Source of the DNA: Candidatus Allocopromorpha excrementigallinarum
GTDB taxonomy: Bacteria; Bacillota; Clostridia; Peptostreptococcales; Anaerovoracaceae
NCBI GenBank assembly: GCA_018714925.1
Contig: DVMP01000156.1
Span: 1 to 35,847 of the forward strand
Direction: 5' to 3'
Length of the DNA stretch: 35,847 nucleotides
Translations under genes and position numbers: made by a program
Shown: one piece after another, positions 24,914-32,423 of the stretch
How the letters are laid out: the number at the start of each line of letters is the position of its first letter
Position numbering within the stretch: the first letter of the stretch is position 1
Notes under the pieces: model-generated
Databases searched by the model: none
Seen by the model: the letters and a program-made list of their open reading frames with translations, nothing else
What the model was told of the DNA's origin: nothing

Positions 24914-27198
24914 TCAAGTAGTTCCTGCGTTTTCATCCTGAATGTCAAAGTGATATGTCATGGTACCGCTGTACTGTGAGGACAGCTCAAGATTTTCCGG
25001 AACCCGCGCGTTAAGCCAGAATAAGAGCTCTGTTACAGACGGCGAGGCTTCGTCGTCTAAAATTCCCAGTATAACGTGGCCCTCTCTCTGCTGATCAGCG
25101 GCAAATGTTTTTTCTCCGTTTTCATCGTATACCTCCACCGCGAAGCTTTCGCTGGTGACATCGACATTGGAGATATACATCCGCTCCGCTGTGCTGACGC
25201 TTATTCTCGGCAGAGATGCATCCTGATCTTCACCGTCCGCAGCGGCAAATCTTACATACCCGCTGTTTCCGGCGTAGCCATCGGTTATTTCCGTACCCAG
25301 TCTGGCGTTGGTATCACTGAGGATTATGCTCTAAGGTACCTGCACATACGTGGCCGGATCATTCCAGCCCGGTATTACGGTTCTCATAAGACTAGGTATT
25401 CTTGCGTAGTCGGTATAGCTGCCGCCACTCTGATCAGGGTCTCCCGGATCAAAGTCAGCTGCCGCCACTGAGCGTCCTTCAGTGTTTGTGTTGTTCCACA
25501 TGGCGATACAGTACTGAAAATCCTCATCAGACACATATCCGCCCGCTATGGTAAAGGTAACTGTGGCTGTCCCGTTGCTTTCAACGGATATCTGCGGCGT
25601 TCCCGTCACCTTATTGACAGACCCTGGCCGGAATTATCTATACCGTCTCCCGCGGCTCCTGCTTCAGTGGCACAAAGCTCCCAGGCATCGTCGCCTGCCG
25701 CGGCGTCCTTTCTGTAAAGGGCCAGCTTAAGCCTTATCGCATCTGTTACATCGCTTTCCGCATAGCTGTTGCCTCCCGAAGAGTCATACCATAAATTATC
25801 CACTACGAACCGGGCGCTTACTTCAAGATCGCTGCCCACTATCGCTGCCATTTCAGTCATGGTGCTATGAGTGATGTTTTCAATTCCCGTTTCAGTATGG
25901 GTTCCGCCTGAGGACATATCGCTTGTTACCTTCTGAGGCAGCACATTGACGTAGTTGACTTAGCTTGCCGCCGCTTCTGACGGCGGGGTGCTGTCCACAG
26001 CCGTTATCGCATCCGCGTCGTTGGCGTCAGTCCAGGCGTAGACCGTGTAGTTGGTGCCGTTGACGTCCGTATCCTCCCATCTGTGCTGGATACTGTCTCC
26101 CGAGCTCAGCGTCCTGTTCAGTATTCTGAAGGTGATGGCAAAGGTGTTGAGCCCCAAATCATCATCGTAGCCGTTGTTCACCACGGTAGCTGTCGACTGC
26201 AGCCGTCCGCGTTGCATTTGTGACGCTTCCTATCTCCCCGTACTGAGCCGCATAGTACGGCACCAGTATCAGGTTGCCCGAGCCTTCCGTAGTCCCATTT
26301 CCGAAGATGGCGTCCCAGACTTCCTCTCCCCCCGTCACACTTCCGCTGCCCAGTTCATAGAGGTCTATGCTGCTAGGAGTATAGGTCCCAGCTCCCACGT
26401 TACTGTTACCCCTCGATGACGTGTAGTCGTAAAGGATCAGCTCATCGGTCGTAAGACCGTCTGCTGGAGAACCGGAAGACGTGTCTAACACCTTCCAGCC
26501 CAGGAATTCTCTTTCCACGCCGTCTATGGTGACTGTCTGCGGAAAACTCAGCGCACTTCCGCTGTTTGATGTTCCATTGACATACACATACCTGTCGTTT
26601 CTTCCCGATATGGACGTGTAGTTGCTGCCTGCGTTGGTTTCATTCCAGGAGTCGATGAGGGCTTCCGCATAGTTGAATCCCTCTGCATCTCTAAGCTCCT
26701 GCGGCACATATATCTGCGCCCTGGTGCTCTTCAGATAGTACAGATACCCTATCTCCTGAGGCGGGTCGGTACCCGAAGGCTCTTCTATCATTCCTCCGAG
26801 CACGCTTCCGTATGTGTCGATGATGTAGCTTCCTTGCCCTTCCACATTCTTCTCTGCGTCATATCCTGCCAGGATCACGTCAGAGCCGATGTATCCGGAG
26901 AAGGCGCCCGTTTCCCGGCCGAATGCCCCATTGTTGTAGGTCGACTGGGCTACGCTGAAGCTGGCGTCGCTCGAGCTTAACCAGTCCGGCTGAATGTATA
27001 TGCTGTAGCTTACATCCGTCAATGCTCTGCTGAGCCGCGCTGTCCTAGCTTCCGTCAGCCTGACTCGCTTCGCTCTGTACCCGGCTCTCCTGAGCGAACG
27101 AGCTAACGCTTCCGCCCGCCCCGAAAGCGGGTATCAGCATTACTGCCGCCAGCGCTATGGCCAGTATCCTTCTCCCCTTTTTTCTTTTCCTTTCTCAT
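24914..27198 (-). pseudogene. Large secreted surface protein, multiply frameshifted and interrupted
   Basis: Track ORFs 26162-27022, 25960-26217, 25606-25944, 25331-25609 and 24914-25180 join into one gene of about 760 codons. It starts at the ATG at 27198 behind a perfect AGGAGG, then M-R-K-E-K-K-K-G. The signal peptide (I-L-A-I-A-L-A-A-V-M-L-I-P-A-F) is one frame off, with the slip inside an A6G4 tract. Further breaks are TAG at 27047, a frame change near 27030, one extra base near 26185, TAA at about 25960, a frame change near 25620 and TAG at 25333. The product would be a Ser/Thr/Gly-rich, beta-rich exported protein with no family I recognise. It has its own promoter at 27281-27309. Confidence 0.78.
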
Positions 27199-27280
27199 CT
27201 TTCTCACCTCCTTTCTGTATAACCTTTAAGCATTATTTTTTACTGTTAATTTAGAGAAAATACAGTGCAGTTTTCGGGTA

Positions 27281-27309
27281 GGTATAAATATTTTTAGAAA
27301 TTCTGTCAA
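27281..27309 (-). promoter_or_regulatory. Promoter of the surface-protein cluster
   Basis: On the minus strand, a consensus TTGACA (27309-27304), a 17-bp spacer and TATACC (27286-27281). Its -35 lies 8 bp from the -35 of the divergent SPFH promoter. Confidence 0.6.
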
Positions 27310-27317
27310 AAAAGTTC

Positions 27318-27345
27318 TTGACACGGTGGTTATATGCGATATAAT
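27318..27345 (+). promoter_or_regulatory. Promoter of the SPFH/ribbon-helix-helix operon
   Basis: Consensus TTGACA (27318-27323) and TATAAT (27340-27345) with a 16-bp spacer. A strong promoter whose -10 abuts a palindromic operator. Confidence 0.85.
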
Positions 27346-27369
27346 TATGATATCAAAATGATATCATAA
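27345..27369. promoter_or_regulatory. Palindromic operator at the SPFH start point
   Basis: TTATGATATC (27345-27354), AAAAT, GATATCATAA (27360-27369): 10-bp arms with no mismatch, immediately after the -10 box and 2 nt before the AGGAGGG ribosome site. A protein bound here would block transcription start. The ribbon-helix-helix protein encoded in the same operon is the obvious candidate (inference). Confidence 0.7.
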
Positions 27370-27384
27370 CAGGAGGGAAAAACG

Positions 27385-28404
27385 ATGGAAGAGAAAATTA
27401 TCAATCAGGATATTCAGGAAAAGGTTTTAAAGCCCTTTCCCGGAATGGGCATGCTGATCCTTACCGTGCTAGGCTTTCTGGCCGGTATCTGTCTGTGCGT
27501 TTTCAGCATTCTGCTCTTTGATGGCGCTGTAATGGGAATTCTCCTGACGGTGGGGATAATATGCGTCGTGGTGTTTCCCATACTGATGGCAGGACTGAAA
27601 ATAGTGAAGCCCAACGAGGCTCTGGTGCTGACTCTTTTCGGAAAGTATTACGGGACTATTAAGAAGGATGGCTTTTTCTTTGTCAATCCTTTTGCCACCG
27701 GGTTTAATCCTTCCGCCTCAGGCTTTATGGATGAGCTTTCCGCGGATTTTCAGGAGGCCGGCAAAAAAGGCGGATCCCCGGGCTCCGGAAAGAAAAAATC
27801 TCAGTCGGGAGGAAGAACGGTTTCCACTAAGACCATGACTCTCAATAACGCTCAGCAGAAGGTAAATGATGTAGACGGAAATCCTGTGATAATCGGCTCC
27901 GTGGTAATATGGCGAATTGTGAATCCTACCAAGGCGGTTTTCAATGTGGAAAACTACAACGAGTACATTTCCATACAGTGCGACTCCACCATAAGAAACA
28001 TAGCCAGACTTTTTCCTTATGACACCACTGAAAGCGAGGACGATGAAATGACCCTGAGGGGCTCCAGCCTTCAGATCGCCGAAAGAATGAAGGAGGAGCT
28101 TCAGAGCAAGGTTACGGACGCAGGCATAGAAATAATGGAGGTAAGAATAACTCATCTGGCCTACGCTGAGGAGATTGCGGCGGCAATGCTTAAGAGACAG
28201 CAGGCGGCGGCTACTATAGCGGCCAGGGAGAAGATCGTCGAGGGCGCCGTGGGCATGGTTCGTATGGCTCTTGATCAGCTTGAGGAGGATGAGCTTATCG
28301 TCCTGGATGATGAGAGAAAGGCGGCTATGGTCTCCAATCTTCTGGTAGTGCTCTGCGGTGACAGGGAGGCTCAGCCGGTGGTAAACAGCGGCAGTATATA
28401 TTAA
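27385..28404 (+). CDS. SPFH/band-7 domain membrane protein
   Basis: 339 residues. Two hydrophobic segments (about 23-45 and 50-72) anchor it in the membrane, followed by the SPFH domain starting at V-K-P-N-E-A-L-V-L and containing V-N-D-V-D-G-N-P-V-I-I-G. The coiled-coil region (A-E-E-I-A-A-A-M-L-K-R-Q-Q-A-A-A) and a C-terminal E-A-Q-P-V-V-N-S-G motif follow. A G/S/K-rich insert lies at about 130-150. Such proteins form oligomeric cages or membrane scaffolds (flotillin/stomatin type). AGGAGGG lies before the ATG. It is followed in the same frame, 6 nt after its TAA, by a ribbon-helix-helix gene; it is controlled by a strong promoter with a palindromic operator. Confidence 0.88.
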   Translation: MEEKIINQDIQEKVLKPFPGMGMLILTVLGFLAGICLCVFSILLFDGAVMGILLTVGIICVVVFPILMAGLKIVKPNEALVLTLFGKYYGTIKKDGFFFVNPFATGFNPSASGFMDELSADFQEAGKKGGSPGSGKKKSQSGGRTVSTKTMTLNNAQQKVNDVDGNPVIIGSVVIWRIVNPTKAVFNVENYNEYISIQCDSTIRNIARLFPYDTTESEDDEMTLRGSSLQIAERMKEELQSKVTDAGIEIMEVRITHLAYAEEIAAAMLKRQQAAATIAAREKIVEGAVGMVRMALDQLEEDELIVLDDERKAAMVSNLLVVLCGDREAQPVVNSGSIY

Positions 28405-28410
28405 CACCCT

Positions 28411-28728
28411 GTGGATTATCCTGTAAATGGCTCTATGGACGTTTCTATGAACAATTCTATGAACGATACAGAAAGAAAAGATTTGGAAAAAAAGGAAGAA
28501 AAGCTGCAGGCGCGCCTTGAACGGCTGAAGGCTCTCGAGGAGGAAATAAAGGAGCGGGAAAAGGCGGTAAAGGAAAAGGAGAAAACGAAAAAGCAGATGG
28601 TGCTGCGCCTTTCGCCGAGTCTGTGGAACGAAATAGCCAAATGGGCGGAGGAAGACTTCCGCTCCATTAACGGCCAGGTGGAGTATCTTCTCAGTCAGTG
28701 CGTCAATGAGCGGCGAAAAAAGCGCTGA
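28411..28728 (+). CDS. Small Arc-type ribbon-helix-helix DNA-binding protein with coiled coil
   Basis: Up to 105 residues. Residues about 20-60 are a charged coiled coil (E-K-K-E-E-K-L-Q-A-R-L-E-R-L-K-A-L-E), followed by a ribbon-helix-helix: K-K-Q-M-V-L-R-L-S-P-S-L-W-N-E-I-A-K-W-A, then F-R-S-I-N-G-Q-V-E-Y-L-L. This is the pattern of Arc/MetJ-type dimers that bind short palindromes. The start is uncertain: GTG at 28411 has no ribosome site, ATG at 28435 and later ATGs are alternatives, and the frame equals that of the SPFH gene across its TAA. Probably co-translated with the SPFH gene and likely the regulator of the operator at 27345-27369. Confidence 0.72.
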   Translation: MDYPVNGSMDVSMNNSMNDTERKDLEKKEEKLQARLERLKALEEEIKEREKAVKEKEKTKKQMVLRLSPSLWNEIAKWAEEDFRSINGQVEYLLSQCVNERRKKR

Positions 28729-28808
28729 CCGCCCGGCCGGCGACAAATGACAAAATCCGGATGACAGCTATATGGCGGCTATGGTGTATCTTGTGCCGGC
28801 ACAGGCGC

Positions 28809-29089
28809 TTTCTCCCTATTTTTCATTATGAAGCCTCCTCTGAGGGAGAAATTTTCCGGGGTTGCCCTTCCTCGGGATTGCACGGCGGCTGTTTTCTACC
28901 TCAACTGTTCCGAAAAAATCAGCTCCAGGGAGAAAAATTTACCGCTTTAAATTGCAAAAGCGGTATTTTTTTACATTAATCCTATAAAATAGAAATATTT
29001 CTCCCTGAATGAGGTTACATAATTAAAATCAGGGAGAAATCACTTATGGACAGAGGTTGCACAGCCCTTTGGGTACATAATTTCTCCCT
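28809..29089. repeat. Six copies of AGGGAGAAA in alternating orientation
   Basis: TTTCTCCCT at 28809-28817, 28998-29006 and 29081-29089; AGGGAGAAA at 28843-28851, 28927-28935 and 29031-29039. Two pairs have the same layout (TTTCTCCCT, 24-25 nt, AGGGAGAAA), and the second pair extends to 12-bp perfect arms (28997-29008 with 29029-29040). No coding sequence is supported in this 494-bp gap. Confidence 0.85.
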
Positions 29090-29123
29090 CTATATGGAGT
29101 TTTCGGAACAGTTGAGGTAGAAA
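28893..29123. repeat. 231-bp element bounded by perfect 24-bp inverted repeats
   Basis: The arm at 28893-28916 (core TACCTCAACTGTTCCG) is repeated exactly in inverse at 29100-29123. The interior carries four of the AGGGAGAAA units and a terminator hairpin. No target-site duplication or transposase is seen. It could be a miniature inverted-repeat element, an invertible segment or a structured RNA. Confidence 0.85.
28940..28972 (+). terminator. Rho-independent terminator inside the inverted-repeat element
   Basis: TACCGCTTT (28940-28948), an 8-nt loop, AAAGCGGTA (28957-28965), then seven T. It would end transcripts from the SPFH/ribbon-helix-helix operon, about 210 nt after the last stop. Confidence 0.85.
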
Positions 29124-29146
29124 TGGGCTCAAAGCGGAATAAAACC

Positions 29147-29190
29147 GGGTCCGGCGCTTTTCCATGAAGCTTATGAAAAGCGCCGGACCC
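29147..29190 (-). terminator. Strong hairpin after the sortase gene
   Basis: GGGTCCGGCGCTTTT (29147-29161) pairs perfectly with AAAAGCGCCGGACCC (29176-29190), with an extra CAT/ATG pairing past a bulge. On the minus strand it is followed by GGTTTTATT. Probable terminator of the sortase transcript. Confidence 0.75.
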
Positions 29191-29222
29191 GTCTGGATCT
29201 TTATGGGAATCAGCCGGAACCG

Positions 29223-29996
29223 CTACTGGGGCCTTACCTGCTTCGCGTCGGTTCTTCTTCCCACAACGAAGAACCTTCCGTCCTTAACATGGTAGGCGCA
29301 GGTGGAGAGGGTTACCAGCTGGTCTCCGTATTCGGGAACTACTCCCGTCTCGTAGAGGGAGAGGGATTTTATTCCCCGAACATAGTCGTTAAACTCTGAT
29401 TCGGTGGTGATTCCGGCATACTGATAATATTTGAATTCCGTGGAGTCGGCAGGATATATCTGTGAATAGCATACCGCTACCACCTCGTAGGTCCCCTGCC
29501 CTCCTTTATATATTGTATCGAATTTAAAGGTTTTGTGGTCCCTGTAAAAGCTTTCCTCCTCGTATTCGAGAAGGTCGTGAAACATGGTTCCGTTCTTCAT
29601 GTTGTGTCCGTATATGAGAAAATTAGACGTGGGAATAAATATGTCGCTGGCTGCGTCCATAAAAGGAATTCCCGAAAGGGCGCTTTCCCTGTAAAAATTC
29701 CTCCTCAGGTAATACTCCGGGTCATCCTGTGTCTGCATAACAGGGTAGTCTATATGAGTATCGTCTACCTGGACCCAGCCTATAATATCATCGTTGGCAA
29801 GATAAAGGTCAACGTATTTTCCTATTACGGTGCCTTTGTCCGTGACCAGATCCTCTCTTTCTGTTTTAAGCCTGGCCAGATCCTCAAGGGAACGCTGCTC
29901 TCTCATGCCGTTTATGACGTAATCCAGGATTACCGCCGCTGATCCCACGAATACTATTATACATATTACAAGGATTATTTTTCTTGTTAAACTCAT
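29223..29996 (-). CDS. Class B sortase
   Basis: A 257-residue membrane-anchored transpeptidase. An N-terminal membrane helix (about 6-25) leads to a coiled stalk and the sortase domain. The catalytic triad is visible as H131 (Y-G-H-N-M), C233 (T-L-S-T-C) and R241 (G-R-F-F-V-V-G-R-R). The spacing and Y-G-H-N-M-K-N-G-T-M-F are typical of class B, whose substrates carry N-P-x-T-N or related signals; some clostridial members use P-K-T-G-type signals. The only candidate substrate in the window is the small protein at 24581-24895. It lies 25 bp after the ACT-domain gene on the same strand with GGGATAGGG before the ATG, so it may be read from the upstream cluster. Confidence 0.92.
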   Translation of the reverse strand: MSLTRKIILVICIIVFVGSAAVILDYVINGMREQRSLEDLARLKTEREDLVTDKGTVIGKYVDLYLANDDIIGWVQVDDTHIDYPVMQTQDDPEYYLRRNFYRESALSGIPFMDAASDIFIPTSNFLIYGHNMKNGTMFHDLLEYEEESFYRDHKTFKFDTIYKGGQGTYEVVAVCYSQIYPADSTEFKYYQYAGITTESEFNDYVRGIKSLSLYETGVVPEYGDQLVTLSTCAYHVKDGRFFVVGRRTDAKQVRPQ

Positions 29997-30021
29997 TTCC
30001 CTATCCCTTCAGCTCTGTATT

Positions 30022-30447
30022 TTAAACCAGCTCAGGCATACAGAACAGCTTCACGCCTTTTTTCGACAGAACGTCGATGGCCTTCTGGTGATCCTTTACC
30101 TTCATCATTATCACGGCTTCGCCCTCGTCTGAATTAATGGTGGAATAGACATAGTCAACGCCTATGTCCTCGTCGGCCAGTATCTTCAGCACCTTGTGAA
30201 AGCCGCCGGGCTTGTCTTCCAGAGAAACGGCGATTACCTCGGTTATACTGGCGGTAAAGCCTTTTTCTCTGAGTATTCTGGTAGCCTTGTCAGGCTCCTC
30301 AACTATGCACCTCAGGATGCCGAAATCAACTGTGTCGGCAATGGTGCATGCCTTGATGTCTATGTTGTTGTCAGCCAATATCTTTGTAAGCTCTTCCAGC
30401 TTACCTGTTGTGTTCTCCACGAACACTGACATCTGTTTTACTAACAT
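30022..30447 (-). CDS. Tandem ACT-domain protein
   Basis: 141 residues made of two ACT domains (about 2-70 and 72-141: Q-M-S-V-F-V-E-N-T-T-G-K-L, and I-A-V-S-L-E-D-K-P-G-G-F), the amino-acid-binding fold. Stand-alone tandem ACT proteins are commonly found directly beside phenylacetate-CoA ligase genes, as here (62 bp after paaK), and are thought to sense an aromatic or other amino acid, though their partner is not established. AAGGAGG precedes the ATG. Cytoplasmic. Confidence 0.85.
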   Translation of the reverse strand: MLVKQMSVFVENTTGKLEELTKILADNNIDIKACTIADTVDFGILRCIVEEPDKATRILREKGFTASITEVIAVSLEDKPGGFHKVLKILADEDIGVDYVYSTINSDEGEAVIMMKVKDHQKAIDVLSKKGVKLFCMPELV

Positions 30448-30509
30448 TTCCTTTCCTCCTTACTCTTTATCTTCTGCGCGCGCCCCGGGGAGCCGCAAAA
30501 AAGGGGGTT

Positions 30510-31811
30510 TTAGCTGAAGTTTCTGGTGTCCTCCACTCTGACGGCCTTGCCTTCGCTTCTAGGCAGGGTTCCCTCGTTGAGGAATCTTATTTTGCAGCCT
30601 ATTCCCAGCATATCTCTCAGAGCGTGATCCACTCTGGCTCTCAGGTTTTCAACAAAGGCTATATCGTCTATGGCAAGACCCTCGGCCAGCTCTACTGCCA
30701 GCTCAAAGGTATCCGTATTGTTTTCTCTTCCCACGTAGAGCTTGTAATTTATAGTGAGCTCGCTGAACTTGGCTATAACGGTCTCCACCTGTGAAGGGAA
30801 TACGTTGACGCCTCTTATTATAAGCATATCGTCTGTACGTCCGAAGACACGGCTCATCCTTACAGTTGTCCTGCCGCACCTGCACTTTTCCCTGATGAGG
30901 TAGCATATATCTCTCGTCCTGTACCTTATGAGAGGCATTCCTTCCTTGCCTATGGTGGTTATTACCAGCTCGCCTCTCTCTCCGTCAGGAAGCACCTGGA
31001 GAGTATCAGGGTCTATGATTTCAGGATAGAAATAATCCTCCTGTATGTGCATACCCTCATTATACTGACAGCTGGTGGAAACTCCCGGTCCCATTACCTC
31101 GGAAAGTCCGTATATGTCATGGGCCTTTATGTCAAGTCCCTCCTCTATCTTGTCTCTCATGCCCTGGGTCCATGGCTCGGCGCCGAAAACGCCCGCATTG
31201 ACCGCAAGGGTCTTAGGGTCTATTCCCGCCTTTTTCACGGCTTCGGCTATGGTGAGGGCGTATGAAGGAGTGCAGCAGAGTATGGTGCTGTCCATGTCCT
31301 GAAGGAACATAACCTGCTTCTGAGTGTTGCCGCTGCTCATGGGAATAACAGTGGCTCCGATGGTCTCGGCTCCGATGTGGGCTCCCAGACCTCCTGTGAA
31401 AAGGCCGTAGCCGTAGGAAACATGAACCACCGACTTCTTTGTGGCTCCCGCCATTGTCAGACCCCTGGCCACACACTCTCCCCACATTTTAAGGTCGTTT
31501 TCAGTGTATCCGGCGATCTTCGGCTTCCCTGTGGTGCCTGATGAGGCCTGTATTCTCACAATATCCTCCATAGGCATGGCGAAGAGGCCCTTTGGGTAAT
31601 TTTCCGCGAGATCCTCTTTGGTGGTAAAAGGAAGCTTTGTTATGTCCTCAAGGGTTTTAATATCCTCAGGCTTTACTCCCGCTTCATCCATCTTCTTTCT
31701 GTAGGGCGCCACGTTCTCGTACTCATGCTTAACGGTTTTTTGAAGCTTTTCAAGCTGCAGGGCACGCATGGTTTCCCGGTCAGCGCATTCCATCTTTTCG
31801 TTCCAAATCAT
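30510..31811 (-). CDS. paaK: Phenylacetate-CoA ligase (AMP-forming), copy 1
   Basis: A 433-residue adenylate-forming enzyme joining aryl acetates (phenylacetate, indoleacetate or hydroxyphenylacetate) to CoA. The P-loop S-S-G-T-T-G-K-P-K-I spans residues 90-99, the AMP-binding Y-G-L-S-E-V lies near 237, Y-R-T-R-D near 300 and the hinge G-R-T-D-D-M-L-I-I-R-G-V-N-V-F-P-S near 327-343. The size matches the short PaaK class of anaerobes. It lies 30 bp after iorB in the same direction, suggesting its substrate or product is the aryl-acetyl-CoA made by IorAB. Confidence 0.9.
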   Translation of the reverse strand: MIWNEKMECADRETMRALQLEKLQKTVKHEYENVAPYRKKMDEAGVKPEDIKTLEDITKLPFTTKEDLAENYPKGLFAMPMEDIVRIQASSGTTGKPKIAGYTENDLKMWGECVARGLTMAGATKKSVVHVSYGYGLFTGGLGAHIGAETIGATVIPMSSGNTQKQVMFLQDMDSTILCCTPSYALTIAEAVKKAGIDPKTLAVNAGVFGAEPWTQGMRDKIEEGLDIKAHDIYGLSEVMGPGVSTSCQYNEGMHIQEDYFYPEIIDPDTLQVLPDGERGELVITTIGKEGMPLIRYRTRDICYLIREKCRCGRTTVRMSRVFGRTDDMLIIRGVNVFPSQVETVIAKFSELTINYKLYVGRENNTDTFELAVELAEGLAIDDIAFVENLRARVDHALRDMLGIGCKIRFLNEGTLPRSEGKAVRVEDTRNFS

Positions 31812-31841
31812 AATAGGGGTTTCCTTTCCTTTTCTGTATTT

Positions 31842-32423
31842 TTACGCCTGCCTTCCCATGGCAAAGGCTTTTTTGTTAAGTTCCACAAATTTAGGCTTTA
31901 CGTTTTCCTCGATGACCTTTATCCAGGAATCCTCATCAAAAGGAAGATCCTTGGAGGCCGCTCCCAGAAGCACTACGTTTACCGCCTTTACACTGCCGCA
32001 TTCCTCAGCTATGGAAAGGGCGTCGAAGGCCTTTACGCGTCCGGCCTTTTTCTCGATGGTCTCGATTATACGGTCAGGGTATTCAGCCTGCTTCATTATA
32101 ACAGGCATTGGAAGTATCTGCTGTGTGTTGACGTACATGGCGCCGCCCTTTTTAAGGTAGCTGAGCCACCTGTAGGCCTCCAGCTCCTCAAAGGCTATTA
32201 TAACATCAGCGTCCCCCTCCTCTATGAGAGGAGAATTTACCGTTTCATCGCTTATTTTAACGTGAGTCACCACGCTGCCTCCCCTCTGGGCCATGCCATG
32301 GACCTCGGAGAGCTTTACGTCAAGGCCCTTTTTAAGAGCCAGATTTCCCAGAAGGACGCTTGCCAGAAGAGTTCCCTGGCCGCCTACTCCCACTATAAGT
32401 ATGTTCACTTTGCTGCTGCTCAT
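31842..32423 (-). CDS. iorB: Indolepyruvate:ferredoxin oxidoreductase beta subunit
   Basis: A 193-residue gamma-type domain of 2-oxoacid:ferredoxin oxidoreductases: V-G-V-G-G-Q-G-T-L-L-A at the N-terminus (residues 11-21) and V-H-G-M-A-Q-R-G-G-S-V near 41-50. With IorA it oxidatively decarboxylates aryl pyruvates to aryl-acetyl-CoA, reducing ferredoxin. The start ATG directly follows the iorA stop (TAGATG), with AAAGGAGG inside the 3' end of iorA, so the subunits are translated together. Confidence 0.93.
   Translation of the reverse strand: MSSSKVNILIVGVGGQGTLLASVLLGNLALKKGLDVKLSEVHGMAQRGGSVVTHVKISDETVNSPLIEEGDADVIIAFEELEAYRWLSYLKKGGAMYVNTQQILPMPVIMKQAEYPDRIIETIEKKAGRVKAFDALSIAEECGSVKAVNVVLLGAASKDLPFDEDSWIKVIEENVKPKFVELNKKAFAMGRQA

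Noticed and set aside
27718-28746. 342-aa minus-strand ORF
   Set aside because: Antisense to the SPFH and ribbon-helix-helix genes; repetitive H/R/Y-rich composition.
28761-28979. 72-aa ORF in the palindromic gap
   Set aside because: No ribosome site, no family pattern, and it crosses the inverted-repeat arm and terminator.
28809-29089. CRISPR array
   Set aside because: The repeated unit is only 9 bp, alternates in orientation and has irregular spacing; no cas genes.
28893-29123. Invertible promoter assigned with confidence
   Set aside because: The perfect inverted repeats fit, but no good -35/-10 pair was found between them on either strand and no recombinase gene is in the window.
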